Below are positions 7,764 through 16,012 of a stretch of DNA of 38,639 nucleotides, piece after piece. Each line of letters begins with the position of its first letter. Positions within the stretch are counted from its first letter, which is position 1. A program made the position numbers and the translations under genes. The DNA comes from Bradyrhizobium retamae. Its GTDB lineage: Bacteria > Pseudomonadota > Alphaproteobacteria > Rhizobiales > Xanthobacteraceae. Under the pieces are notes generated by a model. The model had not been told where the DNA came from and did no database searches. It was given only the letters and a program-made list of their open reading frames with translations. Where the stretch lies: NCBI RefSeq assembly GCF_001440415.1, contig NZ_LLYA01000184.1, positions 1 through 38,639 of the forward strand. The letters are read 5' to 3'.

Positions 7764-8770
7764 TCAGGGTGAGGGGAGATATCGCGCGTCCGCGCGGGCA
7801 AGTTCGTCGTATCTCAACAGTTGGAAGGCCTCGTCGAGCGTCACAATATTGGGTTCAATGCTCGCCGTGGTCTCCTCAGCGATGATACGACCGCAGACCT
7901 GCCGCATTGCCGCTATGCAACTCGCATGGAGTGGTTGGCCCAGATCACTGTGGAGATGCGCGCATTGCGATACGCAGAGACCGGCGTTCGATAGTATTTC
8001 GTTGGAACGATCACGACTGGCAACCGGTTCCGCCAGGCGCGTGCGAACGAAAGGATCTCGTCTGCGGCGCTCTTGCGCGAGTGAATGAGGATCGCATCGG
8101 CTCCCGCGTCGGCGTAAGCGTGAGCGCGCAAGATTGCTTCGTCCATTCCATGGCCGCCGATTAGCGCTTCGATCCGGGCCACAAGGACCCAAGTCGTCCG
8201 CGACTGTATCCTTCACGGCACGCAAGCGGCCGGAGAATTCATCGATATCGGCGAGGGGATGCCTATCGCCAACAAGCGAGTTCATCTTGGGGAAGCAACT
8301 GTCCTCCAGTGCGACGCCAGCAGCGCCACGCTGACGGAGTTTGCGTGCCAGCAGACGAGCATTGTTGAAGTTCCCGAAGCCTCCGTCCCCATCAACAAGC
8401 ACAGGGAGCTCAGTCGAGTCCACGATGCGCTCAACTACGCCGACGAGTTGGCTCCAGGACGCTTCGTTGGCATCGCGGTATCCGCGAGGGAGCAGGCAAT
8501 CGACAGACCCGACGCCCAGAGACCCTTGAAACCTGCGCGCTCGGCGATCGCGGCGGAGAGGCCGTCATGCGCTTCCATGAGGAATGAGAGTTCGCTGCTG
8601 GAGCAGACCTGAGCGCGCAGCATTTCAGTGAGTGAGGAATCAGCGCGTGGACCAGAGCCACTGGCGGGAACAGATTGTTGTGATTGGTTTTGCATGCCAT
8701 TCCTTGCCGGTGCGTTTGATCGGCCGACGTTCATCAGTGGAAGGTGACATGTTTCTGTCATCGAGATCAA
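7764..8770 (-). pseudogene. Phosphoenolpyruvate phosphomutase (PEP mutase / isocitrate lyase superfamily), decayed
   Basis: PEP mutase makes phosphonopyruvate, the entry step of phosphonate synthesis. The parts appear in order on the minus strand but in different frames. Segment one (8770 to about 8490) has 'LRAQVCSSSELSFLMEAHDG' and 'GLWASGLSIACSL'. Segment two (about 8490 to 8190) has 'RDANEASWSQLV', 'LPVLVDGDGGFGNFNNARLL' and 'GVALEDSCFPKMNS'. Segment three (8182-7913) has 'ARIEALIGGHGMDEA', 'AGADAILIHSRKS' and 'VVIVPTKYYRTP'. The last segment returns to the second frame ('LDEAFQLLRYDELARADARY'). At least three indels are needed. 'EDSCFPKMNS' stands where active enzymes usually have 'EDK..PK.NS', a further sign of decay. 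No other phosphonate genes are nearby. Confidence 0.8.
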
Positions 8771-9139
8771 TTACGAGGGTTGGTAGTTGACCGTGCCGCA
8801 AAATTGTTGCGTCTCGCGCCAGACGAGCAGGAATGTAGTTAAGCCAAAACGATCACAAGATGCTCGATGGTTGGTAGCGGAAATTGAGAGACGCACGTGT
8901 ATCCCATGCGCCAATCGAGTTGCCTTCCCGTGCATCGTTGATCTTGTATTTTGCGCGGTTTTGAGACTGCGTGACGCGCGATAAGGGTTCAGTTCGCTCG
9001 CGTTCTGCGACCCTCGCATAAGGGTTTGGCGTTTCGGAGTACGCCCGAGCGGCTCGCGATCCGGACTCGGTCGCATTGTACGGGAACTCTCTAGTCGATC
9101 GTGTCACGTACGTGTCTAACTCCGTTCAGCTCGCTGATC
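8771..9139. other. Intergenic stretch, nothing recognised
   Basis: About 370 bases between the start of the PEP mutase remnant and the small ORF at 9140. Only short overlapping frames without recognisable motifs are present. No tts box, nod box or clear sigma-54 site was found by eye. Confidence 0.4.
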
Positions 9140-9442
9140 ATGAGCATGGGGAAGGTTGCGCGGGACGGACGCGAAGTCCTGGTCCCTCTTGTGGAGATGA
9201 ATTCAAGGGACCTGCCGGACCACGATGCCCGTTACTTGATCGCGGTAAGTGACGCTGATAGTGCTCCGCATGGCGTGGTCTCCGATCCAGTGCTCCAGCG
9301 CCGGATGTTCGAGGTTGATTACCGCGGAGACTATGCCGCCTTCAATTCCAACCAATCCGGGATGGGACCTTGGGAGGACGCAGCCAATGTTGCCATCGCG
9401 GTCTGCAAGGGCCGAGCCATCATCGACCTTCGGCCATCTTGA
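9140..9442 (+). CDS. Hypothetical ORF upstream of Ulp1 effector
   Basis: A 100-codon frame starting with ATG at 9140 ('MSMGKVARDGREVLVPLVEM') and ending at TGA before 9443. It overlaps the 5' part of the Ulp1 reading frame (9249 onward) in another frame. Composition is protein-like, with 'DARYLIAVSDADSAP' and 'MFEVDYRGDYAAFN', but no family is recognised. It could be a small gene, or the displaced N-terminal part of the effector that follows if a frameshift occurred near 9440. A signal peptide or membrane segment is not evident. Confidence 0.3.
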   Translation: MSMGKVARDGREVLVPLVEMNSRDLPDHDARYLIAVSDADSAPHGVVSDPVLQRRMFEVDYRGDYAAFNSNQSGMGPWEDAANVAIAVCKGRAIIDLRPS

Positions 9443-10628
9443 GCGACCGGCGCCTCCTGGGTCTAGCGCCGCTGGGAGCCACTTGGATCTGCCAGCCCAG
9501 TTGTCACACCCCGCGGTTGACATACAGGCCATCGTGCCGGCGGAGGACTTCCCACGTGCGAAGGACTTCACACATATCGTCGGCTTGGGATGGGACCATA
9601 GTTGCCAATCAGCGCCCGATGCCCTGATCGGTTCACTGAACAGAAAAGGCCTCCTGCCGACGACACCGCTCCGGTCGCGAGCACATTTTTACATCCATGG
9701 TCGGCCTTACACGACGAAGTTGGGGCAAGGAACAAGGGAGGCGACCCCAAACAATCTGGGAGGACTTAGCGTTCTGCTCATCCCTGGATATGGACTCGAA
9801 TCTCACGAGCCGTTAGGGGCGGGCATCGAAAGCTTCCCGGGATATATGGGAGAAACATCGTCATCAACCAGGGCTGCGACGTCTGCGATGTCGACGAAGA
9901 ATGCCAAAGGCTGTGGGCTGTGGTCGTGTTTTAAGTCAGGGGTTGGCAAAGCCCTCCGAGGGAGCCGTCGCGAAAAGTTGTCCGGCCATCTGGATCAATC
10001 GGATGGACAGGCCTCAGGATCGGGCATCCCGCTGCAGCCTCCGCTGGTGCTCGGTCCCACGGAATTGTTGGGTGACGAGCATATCACGGCGGATTACACA
10101 CTGCTTGAGCGGGAGTTGCAGAGGGACAATTCGGATCTGGCCGCCCGGACGCGGTTTCTGCGGCCCGCGCAAGCTCATTTGCTGCGCTTGACCAAGGACG
10201 AGGACACCCGGCAGGAAATCTTGCGGGGGATCGTCAACGACGAGGATGGTAACGATACCGCCAACTTCCTGTTCGTGCCAGTGAACGATGGCGGTGTCGG
10301 TGGCGGCGGTACGCATTGGTCGCTGCTGCTCGTTGATCGCCGCGAGCCGGAAGGGAGGGTTGCCTATCACTACAACTCCATCCGGAGATCTAACAGCACC
10401 GAGGCAAGACAACTCGCAGGAAGGCTGGGCACTCGCCTTGAGCCAGCCCGCATGGCCCGACAGGGGAACAAATATGATTGCGGCGTCTTTGTCCTGGACG
10501 CCACACGGACGCTGGTTGGACGATTGGCGGAAGGACAGCGGCCTGACGACGAGCCGCTTCACCTCGACAACCTCGTCGCCGATCGGCAGGCACTTCGGGA
10601 TCGACTCAGGGGGCGTCCGCATTTGTGA
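9249..10628 (+). CDS. Ulp1/C48-family SUMO-protease-like effector with shared WGH module
   Basis: A 459-residue frame from GTG 9249; the true start is uncertain and may be anywhere before about 9540. Residues 105-181 carry a module ('GLGWDHS', 'APDALIGSLNR', 'YIHGRPY', 'REATPNN') also found at the C-termini of two other genes in this window. Residues 182-257 are a Ser/Gly/Lys-rich linker. Residues about 258-455 form the Ulp1 domain: 'TELLGDEHITADYTLLEREL', 'GNDTANFLFVPVND', catalytic His356 in 'THWSLLLVDR', 'AYHYNS', Gln405 and Cys411 in 'QGNKYDCGVFVLD', and the family tail 'LHLDNLVADRQALRDRLRG'. The usual catalytic Asp (HYDS) is Asn376 here. Rhizobial relatives such as NopD/Bel2-5-like proteins are type III effectors acting on host SUMO; that role is inferred. 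No tts box was found. Confidence 0.78.
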   Translation: MTLIVLRMAWSPIQCSSAGCSRLITAETMPPSIPTNPGWDLGRTQPMLPSRSARAEPSSTFGHLERPAPPGSSAAGSHLDLPAQLSHPAVDIQAIVPAEDFPRAKDFTHIVGLGWDHSCQSAPDALIGSLNRKGLLPTTPLRSRAHFYIHGRPYTTKLGQGTREATPNNLGGLSVLLIPGYGLESHEPLGAGIESFPGYMGETSSSTRAATSAMSTKNAKGCGLWSCFKSGVGKALRGSRREKLSGHLDQSDGQASGSGIPLQPPLVLGPTELLGDEHITADYTLLERELQRDNSDLAARTRFLRPAQAHLLRLTKDEDTRQEILRGIVNDEDGNDTANFLFVPVNDGGVGGGGTHWSLLLVDRREPEGRVAYHYNSIRRSNSTEARQLAGRLGTRLEPARMARQGNKYDCGVFVLDATRTLVGRLAEGQRPDDEPLHLDNLVADRQALRDRLRGRPHL

Positions 10629-10652
10629 CGCGGTGACACGCTTGGGCTGATG

Positions 10653-11782
10653 GAGCTGGCTGGAGCGTCTCATGCCTGCACCAGAACCTTGGCCGGCTAC
10701 GAGGCAACACGTGCGAGGCGATGATCCTCATGGAGGGCTGCCGCTACCTCGACGCCGTCCGCATGAGGCGGAACTCCTCCCAGAGCACGGGAATCCAGAT
10801 CGTCAAGCCGAAAGTATTGGACGACAACCCGCTCGCACCGGAGCATTCCCTGGCCGGGGTGATCGAAGCCGAGAATGCCACCGCCCGCGCCTTCGTGAAT
10901 GCGTAGCTCGGCAAGGTGAAGCGTGTCCCGGACCGAATGAGATTGAAGGGGAGTCCAACGCCGTCCCATCGGATCTGATGCGCGCGACCCGCTATGCGTC
11001 CTTCAAGGTGAGGGCGCCGAGGCATCTGCTCGGCCGCCGGCGCGGACGCGAGCAGGCCCGTCGAGGCCGCCAAGGTCGAATTGCAGCGACTGTTCGGCGA
11101 AGAGCGTGAGGCGACAAAGGAACGCGAGGTCTATGATGCCGCCTGGAAGGCCTACAAGGTGCTGGTTGGCCAGGCGCCAGGCCCCTTCCAAGTCGCTCTC
11201 GGATCCGTCGTCGACGAGCTGCAGCGAGCGATGGCGAGCGCAACCGACATGCGTAAGACGCTAAAAGATCTCTGCGGCCAGCGAGATTGCGCGAAAGCGC
11301 AGCAGATATTGGAACTGGAGGCCGAGCGGACGAAGCTGGAACAGAAGTCGTCGCAATGTCGCGAAGCGACCCGCAACGCCGAGAGGATAGTGGCCGACGC
11401 GGCGAGGGATCTTTCCGACGCGCGGCAGGTGTTGGCCGCCGCGCTCCTCGAACGGGATGCCAGGGCGCTGCCCGAGCATGACGTTGCGCACGGGGTGCGC
11501 TTGCGCGTCCTCGGCTTCCTGAACGATGCACGGGACTTCTGGCGCGAGCACAAGCAGAGGCTCGAGACCGCGAAGACGCGTGAGGATGAAAGCCTTGCGG
11601 CGCGAGAACGCGACCATGAGGCTTGTGCAACCGACGTCACGTCATTTCCCGACGTGCCCATGCCGCAGCTCGCGCGGCTTTTGAACGCCGCTCGCTCGGC
11701 CCGAGATCTCGGCGTGCCATGGCCGCCGCCGTGTCCTCGAAGGCTTCGTCTCCCGATCCCACAAACGGTTCGCTCGGAGTGA
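10653..11782 (+). pseudogene. Coiled-coil protein gene, broken into frames; family not recognised
   Basis: Three frames appear to be pieces of one gene. The first (near 10653-10906) includes 'MILMEGCRYLDAVRMRRNSS' and 'LAPEHSLAGVIEAENATARA', then a TAG stop at 10904-10906. A second piece reads 'EIEGESNAVPSDLMRATRYA'. The third and longest (from about 11012 to 11782) reads 'SRPVEAAKVELQRLFGEERE' and then an Ala/Glu/Lys/Arg-rich helical stretch with heptad-like character ('LELEAERTKLEQKSSQCREA', 'AERIVADAARDLSDARQVLA'). The antisense frame is unusually Ser-rich, as expected for a shadow, which supports plus-strand coding. No domain was recognised, so function is unknown; the indels suggest it is inactive. 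Confidence 0.4.
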
Positions 11783-11958
11783 TCCTGCTCGACGATGCCT
11801 TGGGCGGGGCTGGACGCGGAGCATTTTGTCAAGATGCTGAAGTTCAATCCGTGATGCGGGACTGCAAATTATCGCGGTTTGATCAACGCGGGATGACGAC
11901 TGGCGACGGCACATTCAGAACCTTGGCTGCTCAGTTCCCACAGCTTGAAGTGCGGACT

Positions 11959-13442
11959 TTAGCCGTCCTTAATTCCGGGGATCAGATTAATGTTTGCGCC
12001 GAGCGGATTGTTGGGGGTCGCTTCCCGTATCCCTGCCCCCAGCTGGGCCATGTAGGGCTGACCACGAATAAACAGATTTGTCGCCTGGAACGGCCCCGGG
12101 AGAACGCCTGTTCGGTTCAGTGCGCCGATCAGGACGTCGGGGGCCGGTTGGAACCCATGATTCCAGCCCAAGGGCACAATGTGTCCGAAATCATCCGTCG
12201 GCGCCCAAGCCGGTATCGCGGCTGCCGGATAGGATGACTGTTGCGGCTGAACCAACTCGCACGAAGCCCGGCTGTCGTGAGCATCGTTTCGCATTTCGTA
12301 AAGTAAGGCCGTATCAAAATTCAAACTGCCATCGGAGTCCGGTAGAGGCGAAAGTGGTAATTTAATTCCAATGGCGTCTCCGGCACAACGAGCAGTTGTT
12401 CGAGCGACTCCTGGAATGAGTTGAACTGCGGACCGTCTTCCCCCGCTGCCGACAACTTCCATCTCCCGCTCCAGCAGCGCCAGCAGCTCAAAATAGTTGC
12501 CGCTGATGGCCGCCGCGGCGGGAGACGCCTGCAACGAGGTGTGCTGCGAGGTGCCTTTCCCCGGGGGCGACCGTGATCCGTCTATTTCCGTCTCCCGCGA
12601 TAGCAGCTCCAGCAGATTTAAGTCGTTGTCGTTGATGGCTGCCGCGGCAGACGCCTGCAGCAAGGCGAGCTGCGGGGCGACTTCCCCCGCGGCTGACGGT
12701 GGCCCGTCTACTTCCATCTCCTGCTCCAGGACTCCAACAGATCTAAGTCGTTTTCGCTGATGGTTGCCGCGGGAGATCCCCGTAGCGAGTTGTACGTCCA
12801 AAGCAGCTTCAATTCGATGCGCAGCGAGTGGCTATTTCTGACGCGCCTGAATTCCTTGCCATCTTCCTGCAGCGAATGGTCGTCGAGGCGGCCTGCTATC
12901 GCGCTCATGTGCTGCGTCTGGAGCCACTTACTGAACTTGCGAAGCATGGTAGCGGCCCTGCTGACACTGTACGGCTTTTCGAATCCCTGCCATGGAGTTC
13001 CGCTCGCAATGCCCGCTCTGGCCGCCTCGGCTGCCTTTTGGATGAGAGCCGCGTCTTCGGAATAGGGAGCGAGCTGCGGGCGCAAGACTTCCAGCGCTCT
13101 GGTCCCCAACATGAAGTTCCGGAGATGAGTCAGCCCATCGAAGATTTTTCTGTCACCACACTTTAGTTTGTAAAGCTTGGCATCTTCGTTCAGCGACGCG
13201 TCGTGAGGCCGAACAACAATGCCCTGTTTTTTCTCGGAGAGCCAGCAAGAGAAGCGGCGAATAGAGCCCGCAATACTCGCAACGGATTGCGGCTTGAGTC
13301 GACCCGCGGCAGGCTCGCCCGCAATCGCAGCCCTCTTGATGTCATTTGAGGACCTCATTGAGGCGCTCCCTATCGTCAGGATGGGGTTGCATCGGGGCCT
13401 GCGGCGAGTCGCCGCTGTCGCGTACGAACTGGGATGTTCCAA
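11959..13442 (-). pseudogene. Repeat-containing effector-like gene with C-terminal WGH module, one-base frameshift
   Basis: Two minus-strand frames, 13442-12708 and the frame ending at 11959, make one protein when a missing base near 12731 is restored (CCAGGACTCC where the repeat pattern predicts CCAGGAGCTCC). The first part has two copies of a ~85-95-residue helical repeat (about residues 29-112 and 126-212; signature 'LRKFSKWLQ', 'IAGRLDDHSLQED'). Next come three ~40-residue repeats ('NDLNLLELLSRETEIDG', 'GNYFELLALLEREMEV'). The C-terminal 78 residues (11962-12195) are the module shared with the Ulp1 gene: 'LGWNHG', 'APDVLIGALNR', 'FIRGQPY', 'REATPNNPLG'. There is no protease domain. Architecture resembles Bradyrhizobium type III effectors; function is unknown. 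The true N-terminus may lie upstream of 13442. Confidence 0.6.
12450..12780 (-). repeat. Three imperfect ~125-bp tandem repeats coding a Leu-rich motif
   Basis: Within the frameshifted effector gene, three units each encode a pattern 'A(A/T)I(S/N)(E/D/G)N(D/Y)..LL(E/A)LL.RE.E(I/V)(D/V)G' followed by a Pro/Ser/Gly linker ending 'SLQAS' or 'LLQAS'. On the plus strand the units show up as repeated runs such as GCTGATGG-CCGC-GCGG. The one-base deletion that breaks the gene lies in the first unit. DLN/LxL-type patterns in such repeats recall EAR-like motifs of Bel2-5-type effectors, which is only suggestive. Confidence 0.65.
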
Positions 13443-13841
13443 CGACGAAACATCGACGTACCGTGTTGAAAAATCCTCGTCTCATTGTCTTTCCAAGTTT
13501 CGCAGGCGCGAGCGCGCGTGGCGCGTTTGCCTGCGCCCAGGCTCCAGGAGGCCAATGACTGAGCCGACCCATGAGCCACCACCGACGCCTCTGATGTCGG
13601 ATTTGCAACGAGCTGTCGGGGCCATGACGTCTTCGATTGAGAGAATCGCTTTACAAATCAAGCCATTGCAATTGGCATAAGGCTTGAAAGAGGAATGGCA
13701 TCCAGCAGCGCCTGTGCAAGGAGGGGCAGTGGTGGCTTACAAGAATGTCCACTCTCAGCTTATTGTATGCGGCGGTTACGACGTTGACTGTCCCAATGTC
13801 GCGATCCGTCGCAATGCGCGTCCGCGTATGGTTTTGTCACC
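13443..13841. other. Divergent intergenic stretch upstream of tssA
   Basis: About 400 bases between the minus-strand effector remnant and tssA. It probably holds the beginning of the effector gene (a minus-strand frame in 13608-13342 ends in 'SQFVRDSGDSPQAPMQPHPD') and the tssA promoter. No convincing tts box, and no properly spaced sigma-54 (GG-N10-GC) site, was found by eye. Confidence 0.4.
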
Positions 13842-15446
13842 GTGATCGACTCTTGGGTGGTGGTTCGAGACAGCATCGATGCGCGTGCGCGCCACGGCGC
13901 TGCCCCTGTGCCGGGCCCCGTGCCCACCGGCATTAATGTCCGTGATGCGGCCGAATTCGAACGGCTTGAAGCCGAGGTGCGGCGCATGGATGCCGACGGA
14001 CCAGCTGCGGTTGATTGGAGCAAAGTCAGTACACTGTCGCTCCATATCCTGTCGAACCAGTCAAAGGACATTTTGGTCGCCTGCTGGGCGACCTATGGTT
14101 TGTTTCGGACTGGAGGATACCAGGGTCTTGCCGTCGGTTTAGGCGTTTTGCGCGGCATGGTGGACGCCCATTGGGAGGGCCTCTTTCCGCCGATCAGGCG
14201 GGAACGGGCGCGCGTCGGAGCGATCGATTGGCTCGTTGGTCGCGTTGGACCGGAGGTGGCCGAGAATGCGCCGACCGACGCCGACTATGCGGCAGTGCTC
14301 GCCGCCTATGAGGTGCTCGATGATCTCGATCGCCAATTGCGCGAAAAGCTGGTCAATGAGCAAGCCGCTTTGGGCGAGTTATTGAGGGCCCTGCAACCGC
14401 ATTACGAACAGGCCAAGCGAGCGATCTCCGCGGCGGCTGAACGTGCGACCGAGGCCGCCCAAGCTGCCGAAGAGGCCGCTGCCGCACCGGCCGTATCCAC
14501 CGCGCCGGTTGAGGAGGCTCAACCGGCAGCAGCGGAGGCATCGCTACCGGCTGGCGGTGATGGCGACGGGACCTGCTTTATCGACCGCTTGCCTGATATG
14601 TTGCGGCAGGCTGCGGCTGTCCGGCGCGTGGCCTCGCCTTCAGACCCGAAGGTCTATCTGCTCAATCGCATTGGCTCATGGCTGCGTTTTGATGCGCTGC
14701 CGCCTGATACGGGGGGCCGCACGATGATATCGCCGCCCGACGATCACATCTTTGCGTTAGAAGCAAAGCTCGCGGTCGGTCAGCACGCCGATGTCGTGAA
14801 TTTAGCCGAAGAGATCGTCTGGACAGCGCCGTTCTGGCTCGATGCTCACCGGCATGCCGCCAAGGCGCTGGAGCAAATGGGGCCGCTCTTTGAGCCGGCG
14901 GCCGCGGCGGTGCGCGCGGCGGTAGCTCTGCTGGCGACACGCTATCCGCGGACCTTGGCGTTTCAATTCGACGACGGCCGGCCGTTTGCGGACGAGGAAA
15001 CGCGTGCCTGGGCCGCGGTGGGCGCAGCGGACGTGTCGACGGGCCGTGATCCTATCGATGAAGCGGTTGCCGAGGCACACAGGCTCATCGGCAGCGGGCA
15101 CCGGCAGGCCGCACTCGAGAAGCTGTCGCGTGCGCTAGACCGCGCGACCGGAGAACGAGCGCGGTTCGTGGGCCAGCTTGCGCAAGCACGTTTCTGTATC
15201 GAAGCCGGATTCGTCACGACCGCCATCCCGCTGCTGGAGCACATGGAAGAGGTGATCGCCGAGCGCAACCTCGAAAGCTGGGAGCCCACGCTTGCGCTCG
15301 CCGTCGCCGAATTGCGCTTTCGCGCGATGACCCATTCCGAATCGCCGCAAATGATTGACGAGCCTCGCCGTCGCGCCGCGCTCGAGCAAATCCGAACGCG
15401 GGTCGCGGGCATCGACATCGCACGCGCGAGCCAACTTGGTCGCTAG
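13842..15446 (+). CDS. tssA: T6SS protein TssA (ImpA)
   Basis: TssA organises baseplate and tail assembly and caps the growing sheath. The 534-residue protein has an ImpA N-terminal domain (about residues 25-150: 'DWSKVSTLSLHILSNQSKDI', 'WATYGLFRTGGYQGLAVGL', 'HWEGLFPP', 'RVGAIDWLVG'), an Ala/Glu-rich helical linker with an Ala/Pro stretch (about 190-240), then 'LPDMLRQAAAVRRVASPSDPKVYLLNRIGSWLRFD' (quoted in pieces: 'DPKVYLLNRIGSWLR') and an all-helical C-terminal part with 'DPIDEAVAEAHRLIGSGHRQ'. The start is GTG at 13842; no in-frame ATG is close. It is the first gene of a plus-strand run continuing to tssG, and lies 38 bases before tssB. Intact. Confidence 0.93.
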   Translation: MIDSWVVVRDSIDARARHGAAPVPGPVPTGINVRDAAEFERLEAEVRRMDADGPAAVDWSKVSTLSLHILSNQSKDILVACWATYGLFRTGGYQGLAVGLGVLRGMVDAHWEGLFPPIRRERARVGAIDWLVGRVGPEVAENAPTDADYAAVLAAYEVLDDLDRQLREKLVNEQAALGELLRALQPHYEQAKRAISAAAERATEAAQAAEEAAAAPAVSTAPVEEAQPAAAEASLPAGGDGDGTCFIDRLPDMLRQAAAVRRVASPSDPKVYLLNRIGSWLRFDALPPDTGGRTMISPPDDHIFALEAKLAVGQHADVVNLAEEIVWTAPFWLDAHRHAAKALEQMGPLFEPAAAAVRAAVALLATRYPRTLAFQFDDGRPFADEETRAWAAVGAADVSTGRDPIDEAVAEAHRLIGSGHRQAALEKLSRALDRATGERARFVGQLAQARFCIEAGFVTTAIPLLEHMEEVIAERNLESWEPTLALAVAELRFRAMTHSESPQMIDEPRRRAALEQIRTRVAGIDIARASQLGR

Positions 15447-15484
15447 CTGATCGTGTCAGGGACAAAGTCTTAAAGGGAGCTGAT

Positions 15485-15976
15485 ATGGCACAGGAAAGCT
15501 CGGTCGCGCCGAAGGAGCGCATCAATATCCGTTTCAAGCCGGCAACCGGCAACCTCAAGGAGGATGTCGAGCTGCCGCTCAAGTTGTTGGTTTTAGGCGA
15601 CTTCACCGGACGGGCCGATGACAGCCCGATTGAGGAGCGAGAGCTCGTCAATATCGACAAGGACAATTTCAACGAGGTTGTCAAAAGCCAGGAACTGACT
15701 CTCCATATCTCCGCTGAGAATAGGCTCGACGACCAGCCCGAGGCCGGCAAGCTGTCGGTGTCGCTGAAGTTTGAGAGCCTGAAGGACTTCGAACCCGAGC
15801 GTGTCGCACAGCAAATCCCCGAACTGCATGCGTTGACCGAATTGCGCGCGGCCTTAATCGCCCTGAAGAGCCCCCTCGGCAACGTGCCGAGTTTCCGCAA
15901 AGCCATCCAGAATCTGCTCGAAGACCACGGCGCGCGGCCGCGGCTCTTGAGCGAGCTCACCAGCAAGAGCGAGTGA
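15485..15976 (+). CDS. tssB: T6SS contractile sheath small subunit TssB (VipA)
   Basis: TssB pairs with TssC to build the contractile sheath around the Hcp tube in the cytoplasm. At 163 residues it has the family length. Visible signature parts are 'RINIRFKPATGN'-like N-terminus ('INIRFKPATG'), 'LPLKLLVLGDFTGR', 'FNEVVKSQ', 'LSVSLKFESLKDFEPERVA', and 'PLGNVPSFRKAIQNLL' at the C-terminus. ATG at 15485 is preceded by GGGAG about seven bases upstream. tssC follows 36 bases downstream, so the two are almost certainly co-translated from one message in similar amounts. Intact. Confidence 0.95.
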   Translation: MAQESSVAPKERINIRFKPATGNLKEDVELPLKLLVLGDFTGRADDSPIEERELVNIDKDNFNEVVKSQELTLHISAENRLDDQPEAGKLSVSLKFESLKDFEPERVAQQIPELHALTELRAALIALKSPLGNVPSFRKAIQNLLEDHGARPRLLSELTSKSE

Positions 15977-16012
15977 GCGGATCAACGAGCTGTTTTGAGG
16001 AGCAACGGCGCT

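Noticed and set aside
9830..9860. CGAAAGCTT within the Ulp1 gene as a tts box half
   Set aside because: It lacks the GTCAG half at the proper distance and lies inside the coding sequence.
11152..11847. Ser/Arg-rich minus-strand frame opposite the coiled-coil gene
   Set aside because: Extreme Ser/Arg/Ala bias is typical of the complement of an Ala/Glu/Arg coding strand.
12708..12801. Programmed frameshifting as the reason for two overlapping effector frames
   Set aside because: No slippery heptamer or downstream structure was seen, and the repeat comparison explains the shift by one lost base.
13690..13720. Possible sigma-54 promoter (TGGCAT...GC) upstream of tssA
   Set aside because: The GG and GC elements are not at the required spacing, and the -12 element lacks the usual TTGC.
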